A stretch of DNA of 64,000 nt from DATATV01 sp035551355 (GTDB lineage: Bacteria > Actinomycetota > Actinomycetes > Mycobacteriales > Pseudonocardiaceae): NCBI GenBank assembly GCA_035551355.1, contig DASZNF010000079.1:1-64000 (forward strand), given 5' to 3'. The position numbers and the translations under genes are program-made. The number at the start of each line of letters is the position of its first letter. Positions within the stretch are counted from its first letter, which is position 1. The notes under the pieces are model-generated. The model saw nothing but the letters and a program-made list of their open reading frames with translations, ran no database searches and was not told the origin of the DNA. This document shows, piece after piece, positions 33,095 to 41,107 of this stretch.

Positions 33095-34210
33095 TCAGCT
33101 GGGAACCAGCAGCGACAGCAGCGCCCAGGACACCACCGCGGAGGGCAGCAGCGAGTCCAGCCGGTCCATCAGGCCGCCGTGCCCGGGCAGCAGCGTGCCC
33201 ATGTCCTTGATGCCCATGTCCCGCTTGAGCAGCGACTCCACCAGGTCGCCACCGGTCGCGGTGAGGACAAGCGCGGCGCCGAAGGGCAGGCCCAGCCACC
33301 AGTGCCCGTGCAGCAGCAGCGACACCGACAGCGCCCCGGCCACCATCGTGGCCAGCATCGACCCGCAGAAACCCTCCCAGGACTTCTTCGGACTGATCGA
33401 GGGGGCCATCGGGTGCTTGCCGAAGAACACCCCGGCGATGTAGCCGCCGGTGTCCGAGCAGATCACCGCGATCATGAAGCACAGCACCCGGGCCGTGCCG
33501 TCCTTGGGCTCGACCAGCATCGCGGCGAACGAGCCGAACAGCGGCACGTAGCCGGCCATGAAGATGGACGCGGTGACATCCCGCAGATAGCCCTGGCTGC
33601 CGCCGCGGAACCGCCAGGCGAAGCAGGCCAGCATGGTCAGCACGAACGACACCAGGATGCCGTCGGTGCGCCACGGCCAGGACAGCCAGATCATGGCCTG
33701 CCCGCCGATCAGCACCGGCACCAGCGCCACCTGGATACCGGCCTCGGACCGGCGGAACGCCCCGGCCAGTTCGATGGTGGCCACCGCGATCGCGGCCGCC
33801 ACGATGCCGATGAACACCTGTCGCACGGTCAGCAGCGCGACCAGGATCACCGCGCCGAGGCCGAGGCCGACGAAGATCGCCGCCCGCAGATCCCGGCCGG
33901 CCCGGGAGGGTTTCGACGGAGCCGGGTCCCCGGTCGATCCGGCGGCGGCCGGCTCGGTCGTCGTCCCGTCCGTCTCAGCCGGCTCGGTGGCGGCCGGTTC
34001 GGTGGCGGCCGGTTCGGTCGTCGTCCGCTCCGTCTCAGCCGGGTCGGCGGGCGGTGCGGTCGCGGCCGGGTCGGCCGCTGCCCACTCGGCGGCGCCCGGG
34101 CCCTCGGTCGATTCCGTGGTACCCGGCTCGTCGGGGGGTTCGGGCACGCCGATACCGCCCGCCCCCCGGTCCCGCGTCTCCACCACTTTCCGCGCGCTCT
34201 GTCTGCTCAC
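33095..34210 (-). CDS. cdsA: Phosphatidate cytidylyltransferase
   Basis: 371 residues. Forms CDP-diacylglycerol for phospholipid synthesis in the membrane. The C-terminal signature GHGGLMDRLDSLLP and SPKKSWEGFCGS plus about eight membrane helices are clear. An N-terminal extension of about 105 residues is acidic, Thr/Pro/Ala/Glu-rich and repeated (TEPAATEP), so it is probably disordered and cytoplasmic. GTG 34210 follows six bases after the frr stop. Gene order pyrH-frr-cdsA is conserved across bacteria. Confidence 0.94.
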   Translation of the reverse strand: MSRQSARKVVETRDRGAGGIGVPEPPDEPGTTESTEGPGAAEWAAADPAATAPPADPAETERTTTEPAATEPAATEPAETDGTTTEPAAAGSTGDPAPSKPSRAGRDLRAAIFVGLGLGAVILVALLTVRQVFIGIVAAAIAVATIELAGAFRRSEAGIQVALVPVLIGGQAMIWLSWPWRTDGILVSFVLTMLACFAWRFRGGSQGYLRDVTASIFMAGYVPLFGSFAAMLVEPKDGTARVLCFMIAVICSDTGGYIAGVFFGKHPMAPSISPKKSWEGFCGSMLATMVAGALSVSLLLHGHWWLGLPFGAALVLTATGGDLVESLLKRDMGIKDMGTLLPGHGGLMDRLDSLLPSAVVSWALLSLLVPS

Positions 34211-34216
34211 CGAGTC

Positions 34217-34774
34217 CTAAACCTCTAGCAGTTCCGCTTCCTTGTGCTTGACCAACTCGTCGACCTGGGTCGTGTAGCGGTCGGTGACGTGCTGCAGTTC
34301 CTTCTCCGCGCGGGCCACCTCGTCCTCGCCGGCCTCGCCGTCCTTGGCGATCCGGTCCAGTTCGTCCTTGGCCTTGCGGCGGATGTTGCGGATGGAGATC
34401 TTGGCGTCCTCGCCCTTGGTCTTGGCGAGCTTCACCATCTCCCTGCGCCGCTCCTCGGACAGTTGCGGGAACAACACCCGGATGATGGTGCCGTCATTGC
34501 CCGGGTTGACGCCCAGGTCGGAGTCCCGCACCGCCCGCTCGATCACGCCGAGCTGGCTGACGTCGAACGGCTTGATGATGGCCATCCGGGCTTCCGGGAT
34601 GTTGATCGAGGCCATCTGGTTCAACGGGGTGGGTTGGCCGTAGTACTCGACGTGAATCCGGGCGAACATGCCGGGCGTCGCCCGGCCGGTGCGGACAGTG
34701 GCCAGGTCCTCCCTGGCGACGGACACGGCCTTTTCCATCTTCTCCTCGGCGTCGAAGAGGGCTTCGTCGATCAC
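34217..34774 (-). CDS. frr: Ribosome recycling factor
   Basis: 185 residues, normal length. Helps split the post-termination ribosome with EF-G. MIDEALFDAEEKMEKAV at the start, LRTGRA-like VRTGRATPG, PEARMAIIKPFD and NIRRKAKDELDR are all present. GTG 34774 is the start used here. It follows pyrH with a 41-base gap. Confidence 0.96.
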   Translation of the reverse strand: MIDEALFDAEEKMEKAVSVAREDLATVRTGRATPGMFARIHVEYYGQPTPLNQMASINIPEARMAIIKPFDVSQLGVIERAVRDSDLGVNPGNDGTIIRVLFPQLSEERRREMVKLAKTKGEDAKISIRNIRRKAKDELDRIAKDGEAGEDEVARAEKELQHVTDRYTTQVDELVKHKEAELLEV

Positions 34775-34815
34775 GACTACTCCTTGAGGTGCTGGCCGGT
34801 GTTGAGGCCGGGGTG

Positions 34816-35610
34816 CTAGACCGACGGCCGACTGCCGGGGGTACCGACGAACGTGCCGATCTTCTCACCACGGACAGCGCGCGCGATGTTCCCCTCCGTG
34901 AGGAGGTTGAACACGAGGATCGGCATGTCGTTGTCCATGCAGAGACTGAACGCCGTGGCATCGGCGACCTTGAGGCCACGCTCCAGTATCTCGCGGTGGC
35001 TGATCTCGGTGAACTTGGTCGCCTTCGCGTCGGTCTTCGGGTCGGCGGTGTAGACCCCGTCCACCGCCTTGGCCATCAACACGACCTCGCACCCGATCTC
35101 CAGGGCGCGCTGCGCGGCCGCGGTGTCGGTGGAGAAATACGGCATGCCCACCCCGGCGGCGAAGATCACCACGCGGCCCTTCTCCAGGTGCCGCTCGGCC
35201 CGCCGCGGGATGTAGGGCTCGGCGACCTGGCCCATGGTGATGGCGGTCTGCACCCGGGTCTCCACGCCCTGCTTCTCCAGGAAGTCCTGCAGCGCAAGGC
35301 AGTTCATCACGGTGCCGAGCATGGCCATGTAGTCGGCGCGGTCGCGGTCCATGCCGCGCTGGGACAGTTCCGCACCGCGGAAGTAGTTGCCGCCGCCGAT
35401 GACCACGGCCATCTGCACGCCACCGCGGACCACCGCGGCGATCTGCCGGGCGACCGTGTGCACCACGTCCGGGTCGACCCCGATGCTGCCGCCGCCGAAC
35501 ATCTCGCCGCCCAGCTTGAGCAGGACCCGGCGGTATCCGGTGCGGAGGCGGTCCTCATCTGTCATGACGGCATCCCCGGCCGGGTGGGAATCCTGCTCCG
35601 TCGTGGTCAC
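34816..35610 (-). CDS. pyrH: UMP kinase
   Basis: 264 residues. Phosphorylates UMP to UDP in pyrimidine metabolism. The amino-acid-kinase fold is marked by VLLKLGGEMFGG, VIGGGNYFRG, GVYTADPKTD and DATAFSLCMDNDMPILVF. GTG 35610 has a strong AGGAGG site; an internal ATG at 35565 gives the shorter family-like start. It is followed by frr and cdsA. A large hairpin separates it from tsf. Confidence 0.95.
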   Translation of the reverse strand: MTTTEQDSHPAGDAVMTDEDRLRTGYRRVLLKLGGEMFGGGSIGVDPDVVHTVARQIAAVVRGGVQMAVVIGGGNYFRGAELSQRGMDRDRADYMAMLGTVMNCLALQDFLEKQGVETRVQTAITMGQVAEPYIPRRAERHLEKGRVVIFAAGVGMPYFSTDTAAAQRALEIGCEVVLMAKAVDGVYTADPKTDAKATKFTEISHREILERGLKVADATAFSLCMDNDMPILVFNLLTEGNIARAVRGEKIGTFVGTPGSRPSV

Positions 35611-35653
35611 GCCGCCTCCTGGGAATGGTGGATGGGAAAAGGTCCGGGCAGAA

Positions 35654-35704
35654 AGCGGCGGGGTCCCGACGGAGAGTGTGTCTCTCTGCCGCGACCCCGC
35701 CGCT
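35654..35704 (-). terminator. Hairpin terminator between tsf and pyrH
   Basis: A perfect 12-bp inverted repeat, AGCGGCGGGGTC (35654-35665) with its complement (35693-35704), with an inner AGAG/CTCT pairing. On the minus strand it lies after the tsf stop and is followed by TTTCT. It probably ends rpsB-tsf transcription or lets only part of it continue to pyrH. Confidence 0.65.
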
Positions 35705-35732
35705 GTTCATGATTGCGGTCTTCTCTACCGGG

Positions 35733-36548
35733 TCAGGCCTGCCCAACCTCGAAGCGGGCGAACCGGGAGACGGTCACTCCGGCCTCGTCCAGGACCTTCT
35801 GCACGGTCTTCTTGGACTCGGTCACCGAGGGCTGCTCCAGCAGGACGACGTCCTTGAAGAAGCCGTTGACCCGACCCTCGATGATCTTGGGCAGGGCCTG
35901 CTCGGGCTTGCCCTCCTCGCGGGCGGTCTCCTCGGCGATGCGCCGCTCGTTGGCCACGATGTCGGCCGGCACCTCGTCGCGGGTGACGTACTTGGGCCTG
36001 AGCGCGGCGATCTGCATGGCCGCGGCGCGGGCCGCGTCCTCGTTGTCGCCGGTGTACTCGACCAGCACGCCCACCGCCGGAGGCAGGTCGGCGATCCGCT
36101 TGTGCAGGTAGGTGGCCACGGTGCCGTCGAAGACGACCGCGCGGCGCAGCTCCAGCTTCTCGTCGATCTTGGCCGACAGGTTGTGCACGGCCTCGCCGAC
36201 CGTCTCGCCGCCGAGGTCGGCCGCGAGCAGTTCGGCGTTGTCGGCCGGCTTGGTCGCCTTGACCACGGCCACGATCCTGTTCGCCAGGTCCTGGAACTCG
36301 GCGTTCTTGGCCACGAAGTCCGTCTCGCAGGACAGCTCGACCATCGCGCCGCCGTCCGAGGCGATCAGACCGTTGGAGGCGGTCCGCTCGGCCCGCTTGC
36401 CGACATCCTTGGCACCCTTGATGCGCAGCAGTTCGACCGCCTTGTCGAAGTCGCCGTCGGACTCCTCCAGGGCCTTCTTGCAGGCCATCATGCCGGAGCC
36501 GGTGAGATCACGCAGCCGCTTCACATCGGCCGCGGTGTAGTTCGCCAT
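35733..36548 (-). CDS. tsf: Elongation factor Ts
   Basis: 271 residues. Nucleotide exchange factor for EF-Tu. The N-terminal UBA-like domain YTAADVKRLRDLTGSGMMACKKAL and TDFVAKNAEF motif identify it. ATG 36548 gives MANYTAADV; the upstream frame is not expected to be translated. It follows rpsB by 63 bases. Confidence 0.96.
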   Translation of the reverse strand: MANYTAADVKRLRDLTGSGMMACKKALEESDGDFDKAVELLRIKGAKDVGKRAERTASNGLIASDGGAMVELSCETDFVAKNAEFQDLANRIVAVVKATKPADNAELLAADLGGETVGEAVHNLSAKIDEKLELRRAVVFDGTVATYLHKRIADLPPAVGVLVEYTGDNEDAARAAAMQIAALRPKYVTRDEVPADIVANERRIAEETAREEGKPEQALPKIIEGRVNGFFKDVVLLEQPSVTESKKTVQKVLDEAGVTVSRFARFEVGQA

Positions 36549-36611
36549 CGTGCGCTGTCCGTCCTTCTTCGGTGTACGCGCGTGTACTGGGTGACTCGGC
36601 GACATCGCCGG

Positions 36612-37448
36612 TCAGGAGTTCGAGTGCTCCGCGGCCGGGGTGGCCGGGACGGTGGTCGACTCGCTGCTGGTGAGCTGCTCCAGCTCCCACTCGGCCAGCG
36701 GCTCGTCGGCGGCGATGGCCGGGTCCGGCTTGTCCTGGCCCTCGGGGGCGGAACGCCCGCCGGAGCGGGAGATCAGGCCCGCGGCGGCGGCCTCGGCCAC
36801 GACCTTGGTCAACAGGGCGGCGGAGCGGATCGCGTCGTCGTTGCCCGGGATCGGGTAGTCGACCTCGTCCGGGTCGCAGTTGGTGTCCAGGATCGCGACC
36901 ACCGGGATGCCCAGCTTGCGCGCCTCGCCGACGGCGATGTGCTCCTTCTTGGTGTCCACGATCCAGACGGCGCTGGGCACCTTCTGCATGTCGCGGATAC
37001 CGCCGAGGGTCTTCTCCAGCTTGTCCTTCTCGCGGGTCAGCATCAGGATCTCTTTCTTGGTGAGACCCTGGAAGCCGCCGGTCTGCTCCATCGACTCCAG
37101 CTCCTTGAGGCGCTGGAGGCGCTTGTGCACGGTGGAGAAGTTGGTCAGCATGCCGCCCAGCCAGCGCTGGTTGACGAAGGGCATGCCCACGCGGAGGGCC
37201 TCGTTGGCGACCGCTTCCTGCGCCTGCTTCTTGGTGCCGACGAACAGGATGGATCCGCCGTGCGCGACCGTCTCCCTGACGAACTCGAAGGCCCGGTCGA
37301 TGTAGGAGAGGGTCTGCTGCAGGTCGATGATGTAGATGCCGTTGCGCTCGGTGAGGATGTAGCGCTTCATCTTCGGGTTCCAGCGACGAGTCTGGTGCCC
37401 GAAGTGCACGCCGGAATCGAGCAGCTGCTTCATGGTGACGACGGCCAT
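36612..37448 (-). CDS. rpsB: 30S ribosomal protein S2
   Basis: 278 residues. Small-subunit protein that binds late in assembly. Marked by MKQLLDSGVHFGHQTRRWNPKM, FVNQRWLGGMLTNF, and DTKKEHIAVGEA. A short acidic/Ser-Thr tail (ESTTVPATPA) extends the C-terminus, as in other actinobacteria. ATG 37448 starts it. tsf follows. A long leader with a hairpin lies upstream. Confidence 0.96.
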   Translation of the reverse strand: MAVVTMKQLLDSGVHFGHQTRRWNPKMKRYILTERNGIYIIDLQQTLSYIDRAFEFVRETVAHGGSILFVGTKKQAQEAVANEALRVGMPFVNQRWLGGMLTNFSTVHKRLQRLKELESMEQTGGFQGLTKKEILMLTREKDKLEKTLGGIRDMQKVPSAVWIVDTKKEHIAVGEARKLGIPVVAILDTNCDPDEVDYPIPGNDDAIRSAALLTKVVAEAAAAGLISRSGGRSAPEGQDKPDPAIAADEPLAEWELEQLTSSESTTVPATPAAEHSNS

Positions 37449-37509
37449 GGCCGGAACGCACCTCTGTGGATCGGGCGTACCGGCCCGGCCGGCACGCGAT
37501 TCGGTTGCC

Positions 37510-37534
37510 ACAATCGGCCGGGTCGGCCGATTGT
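37510..37534 (-). promoter_or_regulatory. rpsB leader hairpin
   Basis: Perfect 10-bp inverted repeat (ACAATCGGCC and its complement) with a five-base loop, 62 bases upstream of the rpsB ATG. The AT content of its outer end stands out here. It could be an S2-responsive leader element or a terminator for upstream readthrough; neither has been shown. Confidence 0.45.
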
Positions 37535-37759
37535 CCTGGTGCCGCGCCGGAGCCCGAACCCGCCGGGAAAACCGGTGGGACCGTCGGGCGCCGTCTCCGA
37601 GATGGAGCGTGCGGGCACGCGAAGTCGTCCCATGCATGCACAGGACGCAGTAATGAGTGTACGCGGTCGGATCTCAACGTCCGAATCACCAGGTAGTTGT
37701 CGTGCTTGTCGCTGCTTCCGGCTTTCGTCCGGCCTGCGCTCGGCTACGCCGTCGCGGAG

Positions 37760-37768
37760 TTATCCACA
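37760..37768. promoter_or_regulatory. DnaA-box-like TTATCCACA
   Basis: Exact match to the classical nine-base DnaA box in an intergenic position. A single isolated site is weak evidence for binding, but such 9-mers are rare in DNA of this GC content. Confidence 0.3.
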
Positions 37769-37818
37769 GGCTGTACGAGCGACCCCACCGCGCTCGTTTT
37801 CTCGCGCAAGCTGGATTC

Positions 37819-38814
37819 ATGATCACCCGACAACCGCCCCACCAGCCCGAACCCGCTTACCAGGCGGGTAAGCCGGGCCGGCCAGCCACGGTCTCCCGCC
37901 TGGTCCGGCTCTGGAACGCATTCGCCTTTCGCGTGTCCGCCTGGAAATACCCGGCCAGAACCCCACGTTCGGGTGAACCGACTCCTCATGAGGTCCAGCG
38001 GTGGCGGAGACGGGCCCAGTTCCCGGCCCTGATCCTGCTCCCGCTCACGGTGCTGCTCGGCTCGATCGGCCTGGCCACCGAACACGGGTCGGCCGCCGCC
38101 GCCGACGTGCCGCCCGCGCCGGCGCCGCTGGTCCACTTCGCCTGGCCGGTCCCACCGCCGCACCCCGTGCTGCGCCCGTTCCAGCCGCCGGCCGGTCCGT
38201 ACGGCCCCGGCCACCGAGGCGTCGACCTGGGCGGGGCCGTCGGCGAACCGGTGTTCGCCGCGGCCGAGGGCCTGGTCCTCTACGCCGGTCCGCTGGCCGA
38301 CCGGAGCCTGGTCTCAGTCGAGCACCCAGACGGTCTGCGCACCACCTACGAGCCCGTCAACCCGGCCGTCCGCGTCGGCCAGACGGTCACCCGGGGCCAG
38401 CTCATCGGCTACCTCATGCCCGGCCACCCCGGTTGCCCCCTGCCCGGCTCCGCTCAACCAGGCCCACCGACCGCCCTGCCCCCGCCAGCCGGCTCGCCCG
38501 CCGAACCCGCCCAACTGGAAGCAACCGTCCAACCCGGTGCACCGCCAGCGCTCGGTGCACCGTCACCGCCCGGGGCATCGCCAGCGCCCGTGGCACCGTC
38601 ACCACTCGGGGCGTCGCCAGCGCTCGGGGCGTCGCCAGCGCCCGGGGCACCGCCAGCGCCCGGGGCAGCAGACCGGCCGGGCACGAGCACATCAGCGCCG
38701 GTCAATGCCTGCCTGCACTGGGGCGTCCACCGCGACCGTGTCTACCTCGACCCGCTCCGTCTGGTCGACGCCGGCCACATCCGCCTGCTCCCCTGGCCAC
38801 CCGGGGAATCCTGA
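37819..38814 (+). CDS. M23-family (LytM) peptidase with a Pro/Ala-rich insertion
   Basis: 331 residues. A basic N-terminus, a signal/membrane segment (about 75-95: FPALILLPLTVLLGSIGLA), then the LytM core with HRGVDLGG (zinc His and Asp). Then about 110 residues of repeated PGAPPALGA-type sequence split the core before the final CLHWGVHR, where a Cys replaces the first His of the usual HxH. Likely cell-wall peptidoglycan hydrolase or regulator, secreted. Position next to rpsB matches the mycobacterial Rv2891 site (from memory). Catalytic competence is uncertain because of the Cys. Confidence 0.8.
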   Translation: MITRQPPHQPEPAYQAGKPGRPATVSRLVRLWNAFAFRVSAWKYPARTPRSGEPTPHEVQRWRRRAQFPALILLPLTVLLGSIGLATEHGSAAAADVPPAPAPLVHFAWPVPPPHPVLRPFQPPAGPYGPGHRGVDLGGAVGEPVFAAAEGLVLYAGPLADRSLVSVEHPDGLRTTYEPVNPAVRVGQTVTRGQLIGYLMPGHPGCPLPGSAQPGPPTALPPPAGSPAEPAQLEATVQPGAPPALGAPSPPGASPAPVAPSPLGASPALGASPAPGAPPAPGAADRPGTSTSAPVNACLHWGVHRDRVYLDPLRLVDAGHIRLLPWPPGES

Positions 38815-38961
38815 GCCGCACGCCCCCGACCGCGAGCCCGGGCCGTGAATACCCGACCGCGGGCAGCTCTGACCGTCCACCGCTCCGGCCGTGCGCAGAA
38901 TGGAGCCGCCATCGACACTGAGCCACAACCGAAGATCGCGAGCGACCCTGTTTGCGTGCGG

Positions 38962-39918
38962 CTACACGTCCACGTGCTCGGTGAGCTTCGCGCGCAGCCG
39001 CAGCACGGCCCGCGTGTGCAGCTGGCACACCCGGGACTCGGTCACGCCGAGCACCCGGCCGATCTCGGCGAGGGTCAGATTCTCGAAGTAGTACAGGGTG
39101 ACCACGGTCCGGTCCCGGTCGGCGAGCTGGCCGATCGCGTCGACCAGCTGGCGCCGGTTGTCCTGGTCGACCAGGCTGGCCACCGGGTCGTCGGCGGCCT
39201 CGTCGGGCAGGGTGTCGGCCAGCGATCCGCTGTCCCGGCCGGGCACGATCAGCTCGTCGAGTGCGACGACGCTGGTCAGCCGGAACTGGGCGTACAGGTC
39301 GCGCAGCTCGTTCGGGCTGATCTGCAGTTCGGTCGCGAGTTCCTCGTCGGTCGGGGTGCGCTGCAGCTGGTTGCCCAGCCGCTCCAGCGCGCGCTCCACG
39401 TCCCGGGCGCGGCCGCGCACCGACCTGGGCACCCAGTCCTGGGAGCGCAATTCGTCCAGGATGGCGCCGCGGATGCGCTGCATCGCGTACGTCTCGAACT
39501 TCAGGCCGCGCTCCGGCTCGAACTTCTCGATGGCGTCGGCCAGGCCGAAGATGCCGGACTGGATCAGGTCGGCCACGTCCACGTAGGCGGGCAGACCGGT
39601 ACCGACGCGGCCGGCGACGTACTTGACCAGCGGCGCGTAGTGCAGGATCAGTCGCTCGCGCAGCGCCTGATCGCGCGTGTCGCCGTAGCGGCGCCACAGC
39701 GCGACGATGCCGGCCTCGACCTCTTCGGCACTGCGATGATCACCGGGGACCACGCCGTCGGGCTGGCCCACGCCGAACGGCGCGGCCAACTCGGCGCGCC
39801 GCGTCGGGATGCCGTTACGCCGTTCGGCCGACACCGGATGGTCCGCACGGAAGGGTCTGGCCGCGCCGGCCTGCGCACCCTCCCCGTTGTCAGCGGGACC
39901 GGGGATGGGTTCGGTCAT
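38962..39918 (-). CDS. whiG: RNA polymerase sigma factor, WhiG/FliA type
   Basis: 318 residues. Sigma-70 family group 3 factor. Region 2 (LVKYVAGRVGTGLPAYVDVADLIQ, FGLADAIEKFEPERGLKFETYA), region 3 (ERLGNQLQRTPTDEEL) and region 4 (TVVTLYYFENLTLAEIGRVLGVTESRV) are typical of WhiG, which drives early sporulation genes in Streptomyces; FliA is its motility relative. No flagellar genes are here, so the sporulation role is favoured (inference). An extra N-terminal segment of about 35 residues is present. The ATG overlaps the xerC end by 29 bases. Confidence 0.92.
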   Translation of the reverse strand: MTEPIPGPADNGEGAQAGAARPFRADHPVSAERRNGIPTRRAELAAPFGVGQPDGVVPGDHRSAEEVEAGIVALWRRYGDTRDQALRERLILHYAPLVKYVAGRVGTGLPAYVDVADLIQSGIFGLADAIEKFEPERGLKFETYAMQRIRGAILDELRSQDWVPRSVRGRARDVERALERLGNQLQRTPTDEELATELQISPNELRDLYAQFRLTSVVALDELIVPGRDSGSLADTLPDEAADDPVASLVDQDNRRQLVDAIGQLADRDRTVVTLYYFENLTLAEIGRVLGVTESRVCQLHTRAVLRLRAKLTEHVDV

Positions 39919-41074
39919 GAATCGCCTTCAACCGCTCGACAGTGACGTGGGTGTAGAGCTGCGTGGTGGCGAGCGTAGCGTGACCGAGCAACTCCTGGAC
40001 CGACCGGAGATCCGCGCCGCCCTCGAGAAGATGGGTCGCGGCGCTGTGCCGAAGGCCGTGCGGACCCATGTCCGCGGCCCCCGGAACGGCCCCAACGGCG
40101 TCGTGCACAACCCGGCGGGCCGCCCGCGGATCGAGCCGTGCACCCCGCGCACCCAGGAACAACGCGCCCGACGACCGCTCGCTGACCAGCCTCGATCGAC
40201 CGGATTCCTGCCATCGGCGCAACGACCGCTCGGCTGGAACCCCGAACGGCACGACGCGCTCGCGACCGCCCTTGCCGAACACGCGTATCACCCGACGGGA
40301 GTAATCCACGTCGTCGACATCCAGACCGCACATTTCGGACACTCGAATCCCGGTCGCGTACAGCAGCTCGAGCACGGCCTGATCGCGCAGCGCGACCGGG
40401 TCGCCCTCGCCCGCACCCGATTCCGACGCGGACAGGGCCGCCGCGGCCTGGTCGGCCCGCAGCACCGCGGGCAGCGCGCGGTGCGGGCGCGGTGCGTTGA
40501 GCCAGTGGCCGGGGTCGGCGGCGAGCTGGCCGTCCCGGGTGGCCCAGGCGGTGAAGGTCCGGGCGGCCGCGGCCCGCCGGGCCAGCGTGCTGCGACTGGC
40601 CCCGGCCGCCCGCTGCGCCGCCAGCCAGGCTCGCAGCGCCGCGAGGTCGACGACGTCGAGCTCGGCGATCAGGCCACCGTCGCTCTCGCACGGCCGGTTG
40701 TCGCCGCCACCGCCGTTGCTGCCACCGCCGTTGCCAGCGCCGCCGCTGCTGCCGACTCCGGCATTGCCGGTCGCGGCGCCGGGCTGATCATCGGCCGGGT
40801 CGGCGCTCGGGGTGACGGGATTGCGAGTGGGGTGCGGCGCACCGCCGCCCTGGCCGAAGTGAGCAGGCGGCGGACTATTCGCGGCGGGGGTCGAGTTACA
40901 TGCGTGCGCCAGCAACGACACCACATCACCAACATAGGCGCGCACCGTGTGCGCCGAAAGTCCGCGTTCCCACCGCAAGTGACGTTCGAAGCCATCGACA
41001 ACCGCGGCCAATGCGGGAACCAGTTCGGATCGGGCGCGAACCAGGTCCGGCCGGGCGATCCGCTTGTGCGCCAT
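39890..41074 (-). CDS. xerC: Tyrosine recombinase XerC with an internal low-complexity insertion
   Basis: 394 residues. Site-specific recombinase that resolves chromosome dimers at dif. Catalytic set is seen: Arg in TGIRVSE, Lys/beta-hairpin GKGGRERVVPFG, HGLRH (His-x-x-Arg), His in LGHATLATTQ and the nucleophile Tyr in QLYTHV. The N-terminal core-binding domain (about 20-60) is interrupted by about 70 residues rich in Gly, Asn, Pro and Ala, then resumes (AELDVVDLAALRAWLA). Typical XerC is about 300 residues. ATG 41074 is used; TTG 41080 is also in frame. Confidence 0.88.
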   Translation of the reverse strand: MAHKRIARPDLVRARSELVPALAAVVDGFERHLRWERGLSAHTVRAYVGDVVSLLAHACNSTPAANSPPPAHFGQGGGAPHPTRNPVTPSADPADDQPGAATGNAGVGSSGGAGNGGGSNGGGGDNRPCESDGGLIAELDVVDLAALRAWLAAQRAAGASRSTLARRAAAARTFTAWATRDGQLAADPGHWLNAPRPHRALPAVLRADQAAAALSASESGAGEGDPVALRDQAVLELLYATGIRVSEMCGLDVDDVDYSRRVIRVFGKGGRERVVPFGVPAERSLRRWQESGRSRLVSERSSGALFLGARGARLDPRAARRVVHDAVGAVPGAADMGPHGLRHSAATHLLEGGADLRSVQELLGHATLATTQLYTHVTVERLKAIHDRTHPRSR

Positions 41075-41107
41075 GACCAAGAACGCTGCGACGAAATCGC
41101 GGATTGG

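Larger units (their letters stand above)
37449..37818. other. rpsB leader and divergent promoter region
   Basis: This 370-base gap lies between rpsB and the divergent M23 peptidase gene. It contains the hairpin at 37510-37534 in the rpsB leader and a perfect DnaA-box-like TTATCCACA at 37760-37768. I see no coding frame with a credible start. Confidence 0.6.

Noticed and set aside
38545..38665. Repeat array in the M23 gene as a CRISPR-like element
   Set aside because: The units are in frame and encode a Pro/Ala linker, with no unique spacers.
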